Shown piece after piece: positions 1-9,544 of a stretch of DNA of 48,108 bases (position 1 is the stretch's first letter; every line of letters starts with the position of its first letter). The stretch is from Planctomycetaceae bacterium (GTDB lineage: Bacteria > Planctomycetota > Planctomycetia > Planctomycetales > Planctomycetaceae), in NCBI GenBank assembly GCA_002724315.1, contig PBOJ01000031.1, forward strand, positions 1 through 48,108, written 5' to 3'. A program made the translations under genes and the position numbers. Under the pieces are notes generated by a model. That model saw nothing but the letters and a program-made list of their open reading frames with translations. It was not told where the DNA came from and did no database searches.

Positions 1-100
1 AGCAGCCAAAGCAGCAGCAGCCAAAGCAGCAGCAGCCAAAGCAGCAGCAGCCAAAGCAGCAGCAGCCAAAGCAGCAGCAGCCAAAGCAGCGGCAGCCAAA
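1..100 (+). repeat. 15-bp tandem repeat encoding AAAAK
   Basis: The unit is GCAGCAGCAGCCAAA, with five perfect full copies (11-85), a partial copy at the window edge and a last copy with one substitution (86-100, GCG for GCA). The unit is a multiple of three, so gain or loss of copies would keep the frame and only change tail length. The array may continue upstream of the window. Confidence 0.9.
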
Positions 101-247
101 GAGACGGCATTGAAGTCTGCGAAAGTGACGGCCGACGAAAAGAACCCGCCGGCCAAACCGTCTTCGAAGATACTCAAGTCCGTCACCAAGCCTTTGTCCG
201 GCGTCGCCAAAGCCCTCGGCAAGGTCCTCGGGGGACTCTTCGACTGA
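2..247 (+). CDS. 3' end of a protein with an (AAAAK)n tail (partial)
   Basis: The frame is open from the window edge to a TGA at 245-247. The visible 81 residues begin with about 6.6 copies of Ala-Ala-Ala-Ala-Lys and continue into a basic linker. They end in a short amphipathic tail, [22 protein letters not shown] in two halves ([11 protein letters not shown], then [11 protein letters not shown]). Ala/Lys-rich tails of this kind occur in histone H1-like and other nucleic-acid-binding bacterial proteins, and also as rigid helical linkers. The catalytic or folded part lies upstream of the window, so the function cannot be assigned. The frame choice is supported by the 15-bp periodicity and by the absence of stops. 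It is followed by a 97-bp gap and then aspS on the same strand. Confidence 0.7.
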   Translation, partial: AAKAAAAKAAAAKAAAAKAAAAKAAAAKAAAAKETALKSAKVTADEKNPPAKPSSKILKSVTKPLSGVAKALGKVLGGLFD

Positions 248-344
248 TTTCCACTCTCCCTTCGCTGTACCACCAGCAATCTCTATAATCAGTCGCTTCG
301 CGTCCGCAACGGGCGATCCTCCCCCCGTTCTCCATCACACTCCC

Positions 345-2123
345 ATGCTGCGTTCCCACACCTGCGGCGAACTTCGATCCGATGACATCGGCCAGACCGT
401 GACACTCGGCGGCTGGGTCCAGAATTACCGTGACCATCGCGGATTGGTCTTCATCGATCTTCGGGACCGTTACGGCATCACCCAGATCGTCTTCAATCTC
501 TCGCACGACGAGCAGATGCAGGAAGTGGCTCGTGCCCTGCGCAGCGAGGACGTGATCCAGGTCGAAGGCGAGGTGATCAGCCGTTCCGAGAACGTCAATC
601 CGAAGCTGGCGACCGGGGAGATCGAGATCAAGTCGACAGGGCTGGTTGTCTTCAGCAAGAGCAAGACACCGCCGTTCGAGCCGACCACGGCCGAGTTGCC
701 CAACGAGGAACTGCGGTTGAAGTACCGTTTCCTGGATCTTCGGCGGGACGAGCTCCAGAAGAACCTCGTGCTGCGGCACAAGATGACGAAGGCAGCCCGC
801 GACTTCTTCGATCAGAACGATTTTCTTGAGATCGAGACCCCGATGCTGGGCCGCAGCACGCCCGAGGGGGCTCGTGACTACCTGGTACCCAGCCGCGTGC
901 ACCCCGGCAGCTTCTACGCTCTGCCACAGAGCCCTCAGATCTACAAGCAGATCCTGATGATCGCCGGCTACGACCGCTACGTGCAGATGGCCCGCTGCTT
1001 CCGAGACGAGGATCTGCGAGCCGACCGGCAGCCCGAGTTCACCCAGGTTGACGTCGAGATGGCCTTCGTCCAGCGTGACGACATCCTGGAGATCATCGAT
1101 GGACTGATGGCTCACCTGGTCAAGGAACTCCGTGGAGAAGAACTGGCCCTGCCCCTGCCCCGGTTCACCCACGCCGAAGTCATGGAGCGGTACGGCACGG
1201 ACAAGCCCGATCTGCGGTTCGGGATGGAACTGATCGACATCGGCGAAATTGCCGGTGCCTGCGGATTCGGCGTATTCAAGAACACGATCGAATCCGGCGG
1301 CCGGGTTCGGGGGATCAACGCCCGCGGTGCCGCCGAGACCTACAGTCGAAAAATGATCGACGAACTGACCGACTATGTGAGCGAGTACGGCGCCAAGGGC
1401 CTGGCGTTCTTCCGTGTCGCCGACGGATCACTCGATTCTCCCATCGCCAAGTTCCTCGACGACGAGCACCACCAGGCGATCATCGAGAGCCTGTCAGCCG
1501 AGCCGGGCGACCTGCTGTTCTTCGTCGCCGATTCCGATTCGGTCACGTCATCTGCCCTGTCCGCGCTGCGGAACCGGCTCGGCGTGGAACTGGAACTCTA
1601 CGATCCCAGCGAACTGAAGATCGCCTGGGTTGTCGATTTCCCCCTGCTGGGCTGGAACGAGGATGAGCAGCGTTGGGATGCCGAGCATCACCCGTTCTGC
1701 TTCCCGGTCGAGGAGGATCTCGAGTCCCTGGCCAGCGATCCGGGCGCCGTGCGGGCACAGTCCTACGACCTGGTCTGCAACGGCTACGAAGCGGGCAGCG
1801 GCAGCATCCGGATCCACGACCCCGTCGTCCAGCAACAGGTCTTTGATCTCCTGGGCATCAATTCGGAAGAAGCCGAGATGCGTTTCGGTTTCCTGCTCGA
1901 GGCTCTCCGCTACGGTGCCCCACCCCACGGAGGAATCGCCCTGGGACTGGATCGCTGGGTGATGATGTTTGCCGGCCACGACAACATCCGCGACGTGATC
2001 GCGTTCCCCAAGACGCAGAAGGCTGCCGACCTGCTCAGCGGAGCCCCGTCACCGGTTGACGACCGCCAGCTCCGCGAATTGTCGATTCAAACCGACCTGC
2101 CCGATCCCACCGCGTCATCCTGA
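345..2123 (+). CDS. aspS: Aspartate--tRNA ligase (AspRS, bacterial type)
   Basis: Class II aminoacyl-tRNA synthetase that charges tRNA(Asp) in the cytoplasm. The 592 residues match the usual bacterial length. An N-terminal OB-fold anticodon domain (about 1-105) is followed by the catalytic core with motif 2 ([14 protein letters not shown], from residue 219). The bacterial GAD insertion (about 285-415) and motif 3 (GIALGLDRW, about 529) come next. The ATG at 345 begins exactly where family members begin ([10 protein letters not shown]). Residue 31 is His in the RDH..L loop, which in Pseudomonas-type enzymes goes with relaxed tRNA(Asp/Asn) specificity. The neighbouring position that aligns with E. 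coli Asn82 is Asn, as in discriminating enzymes, so specificity is undecided. The cysteine desulfurase gene follows 31 bp downstream. Confidence 0.97.
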   Translation: MLRSHTCGELRSDDIGQTVTLGGWVQNYRDHRGLVFIDLRDRYGITQIVFNLSHDEQMQEVARALRSEDVIQVEGEVISRSENVNPKLATGEIEIKSTGLVVFSKSKTPPFEPTTAELPNEELRLKYRFLDLRRDELQKNLVLRHKMTKAARDFFDQNDFLEIETPMLGRSTPEGARDYLVPSRVHPGSFYALPQSPQIYKQILMIAGYDRYVQMARCFRDEDLRADRQPEFTQVDVEMAFVQRDDILEIIDGLMAHLVKELRGEELALPLPRFTHAEVMERYGTDKPDLRFGMELIDIGEIAGACGFGVFKNTIESGGRVRGINARGAAETYSRKMIDELTDYVSEYGAKGLAFFRVADGSLDSPIAKFLDDEHHQAIIESLSAEPGDLLFFVADSDSVTSSALSALRNRLGVELELYDPSELKIAWVVDFPLLGWNEDEQRWDAEHHPFCFPVEEDLESLASDPGAVRAQSYDLVCNGYEAGSGSIRIHDPVVQQQVFDLLGINSEEAEMRFGFLLEALRYGAPPHGGIALGLDRWVMMFAGHDNIRDVIAFPKTQKAADLLSGAPSPVDDRQLRELSIQTDLPDPTASS

Positions 2124-2154
2124 CGTGACCCGGGCCGCGGACCGGTCAAACGGG

Positions 2155-3351
2155 ATGGGACCAACCATGCCGGCCGAACCAACCGCCCGCTACCTCGACA
2201 ACCACGCCACCACCCGCACCGACCCGCGGGTAGTCGAGTCGATGCTGCCGTTTTTCAGCGAACGCTTCGGCAACGCGGCCAGTACCGGTCATGCCTTCGG
2301 CGATGATGCCGCCGCCGCGGTCGAGACAGCCCGTGCCGAGGTGGCCGAACTTCTCGGGGCCGAGCCCGTCGAGGTGATCTTCACCAGCGGAGCAACGGAG
2401 GCGAACAACCTGGCACTCAAGGGCGTTCTCGGCACATCCCCGACCAACGCCCACCTGGTCGTTTCGACGGTTGAACATCCCTCGATCCTTGACCCGGCTG
2501 CACGCCTGCAACGCGACGGTTGCCAGTTGACTCGGATTCCCTGCGACGCCGACGGCCGGATCGATCCCGAAACCGTCATTTCCGCCCTCACGCCCGACAC
2601 CGTGCTGGTCAGCGTGATGTGGGCAAACAACGAGGTGGGAACCATCAATCCGGTCATCGACTGCGCCCAGGCGTGCCATGACCGAGGAGTGATCTTCCAT
2701 ACCGATGCGGTGCAGGCGGCCGGTCGTGTGCCGGTCAATTGCCGCAACCTGGCCGTGGATCTGCTCTCGCTGTCAGCCCACAAGATCTACGGCCCCAAGG
2801 GCATCGGGGCACTCATCGTTCGTCGTGGCACGAGACGGATCCGCCTGGCCCCCCAGATCGAAGGCGGGGGCCACGAGGGGCATCTTCGCAGCGGCACGCT
2901 GCCAGTCCCACTGGTGATCGGATTCGGCACCGCCTGTCGGCTCGCCCGGGAGGCACTCGAATCCGAATCGAACCGGTTGTCTGGACTGGCCGGGACCCTG
3001 GTCGAGGGAATTCGGTCACGGCTGCCGGGTGTGCGAATCAACGGCCACGCGACCGATCGTCTGCCGGGCAACGTGCACCTGGGCTTCGAGGGCGTCGATG
3101 GAGACGCGTTGCTGGCGGGATTGCGTCAGATTGCCGTCAGCAGCGGGTCGGCGTGCACCACGGCCAATCCCGAACCGAGTCACGTGCTGGCGGCAATGGG
3201 AGTTCCCGAAGCTCTCAGCCGTGCCAGTCTCCGGTTCGGACTCGGACGGTTCAACACCGAGGAGGACATCGCGGTAGCGGTTGAGGAGGTGGTCACCACG
3301 GTCGAGCGGTTGCGGGGGGTCGACAATTCACCCCGGCCCACCGTCCGTTGA
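2155..3351 (+). CDS. iscS: Cysteine desulfurase (IscS/NifS family)
   Basis: PLP-dependent enzyme that takes sulfur from L-cysteine as a persulfide for Fe-S clusters, thiolated tRNA and cofactors. The 398-residue frame starts YLDNHATTR, the family's N-terminal signature. It has the conserved His of TVEHPSI, the PLP lysine in SLSAHKIYGPKG and the catalytic cysteine in SSGSACTTANPEPSH, so it is a group I (IscS-like) enzyme. The frame is open back to 2056, inside aspS, but homology begins only after 2155; ATG 2167 is an equally plausible start. IscS, NifS and SufS are not always separable by eye. No iscU or iscA is adjacent. Confidence 0.93.
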   Translation: MGPTMPAEPTARYLDNHATTRTDPRVVESMLPFFSERFGNAASTGHAFGDDAAAAVETARAEVAELLGAEPVEVIFTSGATEANNLALKGVLGTSPTNAHLVVSTVEHPSILDPAARLQRDGCQLTRIPCDADGRIDPETVISALTPDTVLVSVMWANNEVGTINPVIDCAQACHDRGVIFHTDAVQAAGRVPVNCRNLAVDLLSLSAHKIYGPKGIGALIVRRGTRRIRLAPQIEGGGHEGHLRSGTLPVPLVIGFGTACRLAREALESESNRLSGLAGTLVEGIRSRLPGVRINGHATDRLPGNVHLGFEGVDGDALLAGLRQIAVSSGSACTTANPEPSHVLAAMGVPEALSRASLRFGLGRFNTEEDIAVAVEEVVTTVERLRGVDNSPRPTVR

Positions 3352-3430
3352 CACGCCGACGGAGCCGGCACTACAGTCCGGCCGCTGGCGTGGCTGTACT
3401 CCAACGACTCACCCGGAGTCCTTCGTGTCG

Positions 3431-4072
3431 ATGACGATCCCGCAAAGCCCGTTTTCCCGGCGGCCCGCCTGGTCCGTCGCTGCCATCGGGCTGCCCCTGG
3501 CGATTCTGATCGGCGGATGCCTGGGCTCACCTCGGGTCACGTCCGATTCGATCAACCGACCGGCCCCCACCGCCGTCGCAGGTTTCCCGGCCTCCTGGCA
3601 GCCAGCCAAGCCGCTCCGCAAATGGAAGTCGATCGTGTTGCACCACACGGCGACCGAGGCCGGCAGCGTCAAGTCGATTCACGCCGCACATCGCAAGCGC
3701 ATCACCAACGGCAAGCCGTGGCTGGGAATCGGATATCATTTCGTGATCGGCAACGGCAAGGGCATGGCCGACGGCGCGGTCGAAGCGACATTCCGCTGGC
3801 GCGACCAGTTGCACGGTGCCCATGCCGGGAAACAGGCCCAGAACCAACATGGGATCGGTATCGCCCTGATCGGTCACTTCGACAAGCAGCCGCCCAGCCC
3901 CGCGCAACTCGCTTCGCTAAGACGCCTGGTCTTTCATCTCAAGACAGCACACGCAATTCCGACGACCGGGCTGATCGGTCACGGCGAGATCAAGAAGACG
4001 GCCTGCCCCGGAAAGCTGTTCCCGCTGGCCACCCTCAAGAAGGAATTCGCTGGCAAGATGCCGACGCGGTGA
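3431..4072 (+). CDS. N-acetylmuramoyl-L-alanine amidase domain lipoprotein (Amidase_2/PGRP fold)
   Basis: Predicted zinc amidase that cleaves the bond between N-acetylmuramic acid and the stem peptide, anchored as a lipoprotein. The 213-residue product has an N-terminal hydrophobic stretch ending in the lipobox-like LIGGC (Cys30), which fixes the start at ATG 3431 even though the frame is open from 3281. The amidase_2 core contains VLHHTAT (His71/72), HFVIGNG and HGEIKKTACPG (His184, Cys192), which would supply the zinc ligands. It lies 79 bp after the desulfurase gene and converges on the next gene with only 29 bp between stops. The substrate could be peptidoglycan fragments; this is inferred from the family. 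Confidence 0.85.
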   Translation: MTIPQSPFSRRPAWSVAAIGLPLAILIGGCLGSPRVTSDSINRPAPTAVAGFPASWQPAKPLRKWKSIVLHHTATEAGSVKSIHAAHRKRITNGKPWLGIGYHFVIGNGKGMADGAVEATFRWRDQLHGAHAGKQAQNQHGIGIALIGHFDKQPPSPAQLASLRRLVFHLKTAHAIPTTGLIGHGEIKKTACPGKLFPLATLKKEFAGKMPTR

Positions 4073-4101
4073 GCGGGTCCTCATGCGGGACCAGCAATAG
4101 G

Positions 4102-6492
4102 CTATTTGGCCTTGGGCTTCTTCGGCTTCGCCGCGTCACCGGCATCCTGCGGGTAAACCAGGACACGGTCGTGGACCAGCATCACCAGATCAGGCCGATC
4201 GTCGCCGGTCACGTCGGCGATCAGTACCTCACGAGGTTCACTGCCCGCGCCCCCTCCGGCCGCACCGCGAAACGACTTCTGCTCGAACACGCGAAAGTCC
4301 AGTGCGTGCCGAAGTCCCCGGGCCGGTGAATGGTCCAGCAGGCTGATCCGATGGGACCGCTTGTCGATCGCCGCCACGTCGACACGTCCGTCACCGTTGA
4401 GATCTCCACTGACGGTCGTCGAGAAAAGCGCCTGCTTTCGTCGCGGTTCGAACGACGCCAGCTCCTTGAGCCGAGGTCCCGTTTGACCGTTGTAGAGAAC
4501 CGCGAACTTGCCGTTCCCCACCAGCAGCAGGTCCTCTCGCTTGTCGCCGTCGAGATCGGCAATCCGGTTGGTCCGGTAAGCCAGTGTCCCCAGTTCGACC
4601 TCGCGCCACGGCCGGAACAACTTGCCCTTCCCTTCCTGCCGCATCATTCTCAGCTGGCGGACACCGGTATCGACCAGCACGATCTCTTTTCCCGGTGTCG
4701 CATCCAGGTCAAGGGCCGCAACACCGGCGATCTTGGCGTTCGATTCGGTCACGTTGTACTGGTCAATCACCTGCCAGCCACCTGACGTTGTCAGCGCGAG
4801 GTTGCGGGCAAATTTCTGCTGTGCCACCAGGATCGACTGTTTCTCGAGTCGGCCGACAAACAGCTGGCCCGGGTCGATGCTCCCCAACTGGATTCCGCCA
4901 CTGCCAGACACCGCTTTCATTCCGCCGTCTGCCTGCCCGATCATCAGCGCCGGTGGCTGTTCGAGGTCCTGGAAAACCAGCAGGTCAGGCCGCCCATCGA
5001 GGTTGGCATCGACGGCGACCAGGTACTGGGGAGTTCCCTTGACCGGCACCGGTACCTGCGCCAGTTTTCCGAAGGAGCGGGCGGAGAGTTGACCGTTCTT
5101 TCCCTTCGCCAGGGCGCCCAACACGTAGCCCCTGCCGCTGGCCGGCTTGGCGACGTAGACGATTTCCGGCCCAGGCTTGCCGTCCAGGTTGACCAGTTCA
5201 CAGGCCAGTGGCGACCCTGTCACGGCCAACGGTTTCGGGAACCCAAGGCGACCGTTGGCCATCTGGCTGATCCCCAGGGTCTTCTCCTTCACGCTGACGA
5301 CAATCACCTCGTTTCCCGCAGCCCCGTCAACGTTGCCGATTTTCACATGCCGCGTGTCCTCGAGTCCCGGAAAAGCGGTCCCCAGGTCGAGTCCACCGGT
5401 GGGACGCTGGCGAAAGACGATCACCCTGGCTCCGGCAGGGTCCGACACCAGCACGTCGGTGCGACCGTCACCGTCGACATCGCCGGTCGCCACATCGCGG
5501 AGTTGCTCGGTACGAGCCGCACCCTGGCGACCGAACCCGTACTGGATCAGTCGCTGTTTCGTCTTCGGTCCATCACCGTCGGCAGCCGGACCCTGAACCT
5601 TCAGCAGCTTGACCCGGTTGGTCGACGATTCCACCACAACCAGTTCCTGACCGCGGCGACCATCGATGTCCTGCAACCGGACATCTCGGTGGGCCGGCAG
5701 TTCGAAACGGACTTCCGGACCCAGACGACCCGTCTTGTCCTGCAGCCGCGCGCAAAATGACCGCTTCTGGGACTCGACGGTCGCGTAACACAGGTCCTCG
5801 CGGCCATCACCGTCCAGATCACCGACGATGGCCAGGCCGAGCTGTGCCGAGGTGTTCATCAACAACCGCGGTGTGCCCAGCTTGCCGTCCTTCGACTGGT
5901 AGTAAATGAAGGTCTCGAACTTGCCCAGCACCACCAGGTCGGAACGACCGTTGCCGTCCAGGTCACCGGTCACCAGGCTGCCACGAATCGGGTTGATGTC
6001 CGGAATACGGAACTCGACTTTCTCGGACCATTCCCCGTCCTTGGGCTGGAACCGGACCACCAGGTAATTGGGTGTACCGAGGTAAGCCAGGTCCGGACGA
6101 CCATCGCCGTTGAAATCGCCGGCCACCAAGGCGGAGACCTGGCGGTCCACGGGGATCTTGCGATGCTCAAAACGCCAGTCGTTCTTGACCTGGTTGATGT
6201 CCTCGTCGAAATCCGCGGCAGCCGCGACGTCGGGCTTCTTCTTCCGTTGGCGAAGGTAATCGATGCGGCTGTGACTGTTGTCAGCCAGGACCAGATCAAC
6301 CAGCCCGTCGCGATCGAGGTCACGGGCCAGCAAGTTGCTCGACCGTCGCTCCAGCTTGAAGATCTCGACCGGACGAAAACCAAAGTACTGGCCCAGGGGT
6401 GAGGGTCCGCGGAGTTCCTGGGCACGGGTCGGCTCACCCGCCAAGGCCCACAACGCCAGCAGAAACGCGGTCAACAACCTGGTGGTGTTCAT
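4102..6492 (-). CDS. Secreted FG-GAP/VCBS repeat beta-propeller protein
   Basis: A 796-residue exported protein with a signal peptide (MNTTRLLTAFLLALWALAG, then cleavage near TRAQ). At least nine calcium-binding FG-GAP motifs of the form DxDxDGxxD follow, for example DLDRDGLVD, DFNGDGRPD, DLDGDGRED, DVDGDGRTD and DLNGDGRVD, spread along the whole chain. It probably forms one or two integrin-alpha-like propellers outside the cytoplasmic membrane; no catalytic domain is seen. An upstream in-frame ATG at 6510 would overlap the sppA stop, so the ATG at 6492, directly at the signal peptide, is preferred. It sits just downstream of sppA on the same strand and is probably co-transcribed. Function beyond calcium-dependent binding is unknown. 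Confidence 0.85.
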   Translation of the reverse strand: MNTTRLLTAFLLALWALAGEPTRAQELRGPSPLGQYFGFRPVEIFKLERRSSNLLARDLDRDGLVDLVLADNSHSRIDYLRQRKKKPDVAAAADFDEDINQVKNDWRFEHRKIPVDRQVSALVAGDFNGDGRPDLAYLGTPNYLVVRFQPKDGEWSEKVEFRIPDINPIRGSLVTGDLDGNGRSDLVVLGKFETFIYYQSKDGKLGTPRLLMNTSAQLGLAIVGDLDGDGREDLCYATVESQKRSFCARLQDKTGRLGPEVRFELPAHRDVRLQDIDGRRGQELVVVESSTNRVKLLKVQGPAADGDGPKTKQRLIQYGFGRQGAARTEQLRDVATGDVDGDGRTDVLVSDPAGARVIVFRQRPTGGLDLGTAFPGLEDTRHVKIGNVDGAAGNEVIVVSVKEKTLGISQMANGRLGFPKPLAVTGSPLACELVNLDGKPGPEIVYVAKPASGRGYVLGALAKGKNGQLSARSFGKLAQVPVPVKGTPQYLVAVDANLDGRPDLLVFQDLEQPPALMIGQADGGMKAVSGSGGIQLGSIDPGQLFVGRLEKQSILVAQQKFARNLALTTSGGWQVIDQYNVTESNAKIAGVAALDLDATPGKEIVLVDTGVRQLRMMRQEGKGKLFRPWREVELGTLAYRTNRIADLDGDKREDLLLVGNGKFAVLYNGQTGPRLKELASFEPRRKQALFSTTVSGDLNGDGRVDVAAIDKRSHRISLLDHSPARGLRHALDFRVFEQKSFRGAAGGGAGSEPREVLIADVTGDDRPDLVMLVHDRVLVYPQDAGDAAKPKKPKAK

Positions 6493-6496
6493 CGTC

Positions 6497-8368
6497 TTAT
6501 CGTCCGTCATCTATTCGAATCTCCGGCGCCAGCAGAAACACGCGTTCGTGTTGCAGACGTTCCAGGTGCCCGACGATCCGGCGGATCGCCTCGGCACGTT
6601 GTGGCTCCAATGTTCCCAGCAATGGAACAACCCGGTCAAGCAACCGGACACCCTCCCGCCGACTGCGTCTCCTTCCGACCAGGGGCCCAGGCCGGTCGGG
6701 TTGGCGTGTGCCCATCAACGAGTCGAACAGACCCCGGGATTCAGGATACTCTCGGATCGTGTATTTCCGGATTCCGGCCCGCTTTGCCGCCGCGGCAATC
6801 GCATCGACCTGGCCCCCCATCCGGTCAACCAGGCCCAGTTCCAGCGCTTGCCGCCCGGTGTAAACCCGCCCACCGGCGATCTGTTCGATCGGTTTCTTCA
6901 GTTTCTTGCCACGGCCATCGACCACGTGTCGCTTGAACGTGCCGTAGATCTCGTCCATCTGTTCCTGTACCCGGTCCCGCTGGTCGTCGGTGAAGACCGC
7001 GGCCGTTCCATTCAACGTGGCATTGGCACCGCGACTACGGGAGGCCCACTTGATTCCCAGCTTGTCCCACAATCCGGTGGTGGCGAACTTCCCGCCGACG
7101 ACGCCGATCGACCCGGTGATCGTCGTCGGCTGGGCAAGAATTTCGTCGGCGTAACTTGCGACGTAGTACCCGCCACTGGCAGCGACGTTGCCCATCGAAA
7201 CGATCACCGGCTTGTTGGCCTGGACCTTTCGGACCGCGTCGAGGATCACCTCGCTGGCCAGCGCCGAACCACCCGGAGAATCGATTCGCAGCACCACCGC
7301 CTTGATCGCCTTGTCCCGCTCGACCACCGCGAGCGTTTTTCTCAACGTTTCGCTCGAGGCCGCGGCACCTCCGGTAGGACTGATCGGCATCGACCCGCCG
7401 ACGATGGTCCCTTCCAGGTAAACCATCGCGATCGTATCACCCCGATTGACGACCCGCCCGGGCCCCTGCAGCAGCTTCGAGTAGAACTGGATCAGGCCCA
7501 GGGGACTCGACAGGTCGACCTGCTGCCGTGGTGGCAGGCCGTAACGGGTCAGCAGCCGGCTCGCCTGGCCGTGAGCCCGTCTCATCCGATCGTAAAATTC
7601 ACGGCGGTGCTCAACCGCATCAATCAGTCCGGCCGCCCTGGCTCGTGAGGCCGTGTACGGACCCTGGTCGATCCAGTGACGCACCTGCTTCCTGTCAACG
7701 TTCCGGCCACTGGCGATCAGGTCGACGTACGTCCTGTACTGGCTGTCGAGCAACCGGTCACCCATCGCGGCCGCATTGCGACTGGGCCCCTCGCGCATGT
7801 ACATCTCGCCGGCACTCTTGAAATCTCCGCAGGTCAGAAAGTCGGGCTCGACACCAAGCCAGTCCAGCAACCCACGAATGTAGGGCGACTCGGTGGCCAG
7901 CCCGACCAGCGCCAGTTCCCCGCCGGGGACAACACTGAGGTGAGAACAGTGAGAGGCCAGCACGTAGCCACCGGTCCCCATCGACTCCGCCAGCAGGTAA
8001 ACCGGTTTGCCCGTCTCACGCAGGCGATCAACCGCCGAGACCAGTTCCTCGAGCTGTGCCGAGCCGACCACCGGGCCGTTGTACAGCAGGGCCACGGCCG
8101 CGACCTGCTTGTCGCGGCCGGCCCGATCCATGCGGCTGACCAGCGACCGCAGGCTCTCGGGAGCCGTCCCCGACAGCAACGACGACAGGTCACCTCCTCC
8201 GGGGCCCTCCGACACAGCACCGCCCAATCCGAAGACCGCGACCGATGTCGGCACCACCGGCGGCTTGGCCGGCTTGGCCACCGACGGCTTTTCGCCAAAC
8301 ACGGGCGAAACCACCCACAGACCGCTCAGGATCACCAGAAACGACCGCAGCACATCTTGCAGCACCAT
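6497..8368 (-). CDS. sppA: Signal peptide peptidase SppA, long (67K) type
   Basis: Membrane-anchored serine protease that degrades cleaved signal peptides. The 623-residue product has the double-domain architecture of the E. coli-type enzyme: both halves are crotonase-like S49 domains. The catalytic lysine is in the N-terminal half (CGDFKSAGEMY, Lys184) and the nucleophile serine in the C-terminal half (GNVAASGGYY, Ser398), so the Ser/Lys dyad is complete. An N-terminal hydrophobic segment (residues 8-25) is a signal or anchor. AGGAGG at 8377-8382 is 8 nt from ATG 8368, which decides the start over the adjacent GTG at 8371. The C-terminal 60 residues are very Arg-rich and beyond the usual domain. 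The FG-GAP gene follows 4 bp after the stop. Confidence 0.93.
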   Translation of the reverse strand: MVLQDVLRSFLVILSGLWVVSPVFGEKPSVAKPAKPPVVPTSVAVFGLGGAVSEGPGGGDLSSLLSGTAPESLRSLVSRMDRAGRDKQVAAVALLYNGPVVGSAQLEELVSAVDRLRETGKPVYLLAESMGTGGYVLASHCSHLSVVPGGELALVGLATESPYIRGLLDWLGVEPDFLTCGDFKSAGEMYMREGPSRNAAAMGDRLLDSQYRTYVDLIASGRNVDRKQVRHWIDQGPYTASRARAAGLIDAVEHRREFYDRMRRAHGQASRLLTRYGLPPRQQVDLSSPLGLIQFYSKLLQGPGRVVNRGDTIAMVYLEGTIVGGSMPISPTGGAAASSETLRKTLAVVERDKAIKAVVLRIDSPGGSALASEVILDAVRKVQANKPVIVSMGNVAASGGYYVASYADEILAQPTTITGSIGVVGGKFATTGLWDKLGIKWASRSRGANATLNGTAAVFTDDQRDRVQEQMDEIYGTFKRHVVDGRGKKLKKPIEQIAGGRVYTGRQALELGLVDRMGGQVDAIAAAAKRAGIRKYTIREYPESRGLFDSLMGTRQPDRPGPLVGRRRSRREGVRLLDRVVPLLGTLEPQRAEAIRRIVGHLERLQHERVFLLAPEIRIDDGR

Positions 8369-8376
8369 CACCAGAT

Positions 8377-8382
8377 CCTCCT
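8377..8382 (-). promoter_or_regulatory. Strong Shine-Dalgarno of sppA
   Basis: The minus strand reads AGGAGG, 8 nt before ATG 8368 and 5 nt before GTG 8371. It is one of the few near-perfect ribosome binding sites in the window and supports the ATG. Confidence 0.75.
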
Positions 8383-8668
8383 GTCAACGGGATCGGCCTC
8401 GACCAACGGGTCAGCCGGGACCGAACGGGTGGCAGATTCGGTGCGACCAGCATAAGCCGACCGATTCCGATACCGCAAGCAGGGGAATCTGGGTCGACCG
8501 GTCCGGTTGATCCCCGATCCAGGCCCCCCGGAGGACCCGAAAGCACCTTGCCCACCCCCGGGTGTTGTGGCAGACTTCAGACAGGCAGGAACTCCCCGGA
8601 TCGCTGACGACCCGGTGCGAGATTCGACCCGCACATCTTGGCTGTGGATCCCTCGAGGACGACAACTC
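8383..8668. other. Divergent intergenic region between sppA and an exported-protein gene
   Basis: The two starts face away from each other, so both promoters should lie in these 286 bp. The region is GC-rich with several short inverted C/G runs around 8515-8570, but I could not identify a convincing -35/-10 pair, operator or RNA. Confidence 0.5.
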
Positions 8669-9535
8669 ATGACCATCTCCACACCGCGAATGATCATCCG
8701 TACGCAGGTCCTGCTGGCCCTGGCGTTCCTGTTGGCCTCGCCCGCCATCCTGTCAGCCCAGGGACTGATCTGGTCTCTGCCGGAACAGGAAGGAACGTGG
8801 GTGCGCTACGAGGGAGAATACAAGCAGGTCGAGTTCCGTCCGGGCGTCGCCACCGGAGACCAGACCTTCAACTGGCGGCGAAACGTGACGATCAAGTCCC
8901 TGGTGACGCCTGACGCACACAAGACAGCGATGTACCGGGGCAAACAAGTGACCTGCCGGTGGATCGAGATCAAGGTCGAGACGGGCAAACCGGGCGAACA
9001 GGGTCTCGACACCGGACCCGGCGGAGCCAGGCTCTACAAGGTGCTGATCCCCGAGGCACGGATCTTCGGCACCCTGATCAACAACAACAGCGTCGACGCC
9101 GACGGGATTCCCGTGTCGTTCCTGCCGATCATCCGGGGCTACCGCAAGCTGGGCAACCGCAAGGAGGAACCGATCAAGACGAAGGTCCTGCAGATCTACC
9201 CGGCCATCTCTCTGCTGAAACACTACAAGGCATTTCGTCCCGAAACGGGACAGCCCGAGGACCCGGAACTCGCCGCCCTGGGGGCGGTCAACGCGATCAA
9301 GTGGCTTGGTGGCGAGGCACTGCAGAGCCGGGTCAGCCGTTCGGAACACTCCTCGACCATCTGGCTCAGCCGCGAGGTGCCCTTCGGCCTGGCACGCTGG
9401 AACGTCAAGATCACGCGATCCAGAAAACGCGAGACCGATCCGAGGGAGAAGTTCGAGAAGCGAACCGAGACAACCGTCGAGATGAAGGCGGTGGCGGTCG
9501 GTACCGACGCGAAGAGCGAACTGGCCGTGCAGTAG
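8669..9535 (+). CDS. Exported protein of unknown function
   Basis: A 288-residue protein not recognised as a named family. ATG 8669 opens a clear signal peptide (MIIRTQVLLALAFLLASP followed by AILSAQG), while the longer open frame from 8507 adds only a Pro-rich non-homologous-looking stretch. The mature part begins LIWSLPEQEGTWVRYEGEY and looks beta-rich, with regularly spaced Trp/Tyr and charged residues. It has no cysteines in conserved pairs, no transmembrane segment and no catalytic motif I can name. It converges with the next gene with only 9 bp between the stops. Location is predicted to be extracytoplasmic; function is unknown. Confidence 0.75.
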   Translation: MTISTPRMIIRTQVLLALAFLLASPAILSAQGLIWSLPEQEGTWVRYEGEYKQVEFRPGVATGDQTFNWRRNVTIKSLVTPDAHKTAMYRGKQVTCRWIEIKVETGKPGEQGLDTGPGGARLYKVLIPEARIFGTLINNNSVDADGIPVSFLPIIRGYRKLGNRKEEPIKTKVLQIYPAISLLKHYKAFRPETGQPEDPELAALGAVNAIKWLGGEALQSRVSRSEHSSTIWLSREVPFGLARWNVKITRSRKRETDPREKFEKRTETTVEMKAVAVGTDAKSELAVQ

Positions 9536-9544
9536 GCACGAAGC

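Noticed and set aside
183..1172. 329-codon minus-strand open frame across the start of aspS
   Set aside because: It covers the conserved AspRS N-terminus on the other strand and has no motif of its own.
6278..7648. 456-codon plus-strand open frame opposite sppA
   Set aside because: sppA has a complete Ser/Lys dyad and a strong ribosome binding site; the opposite frame shows no domain.
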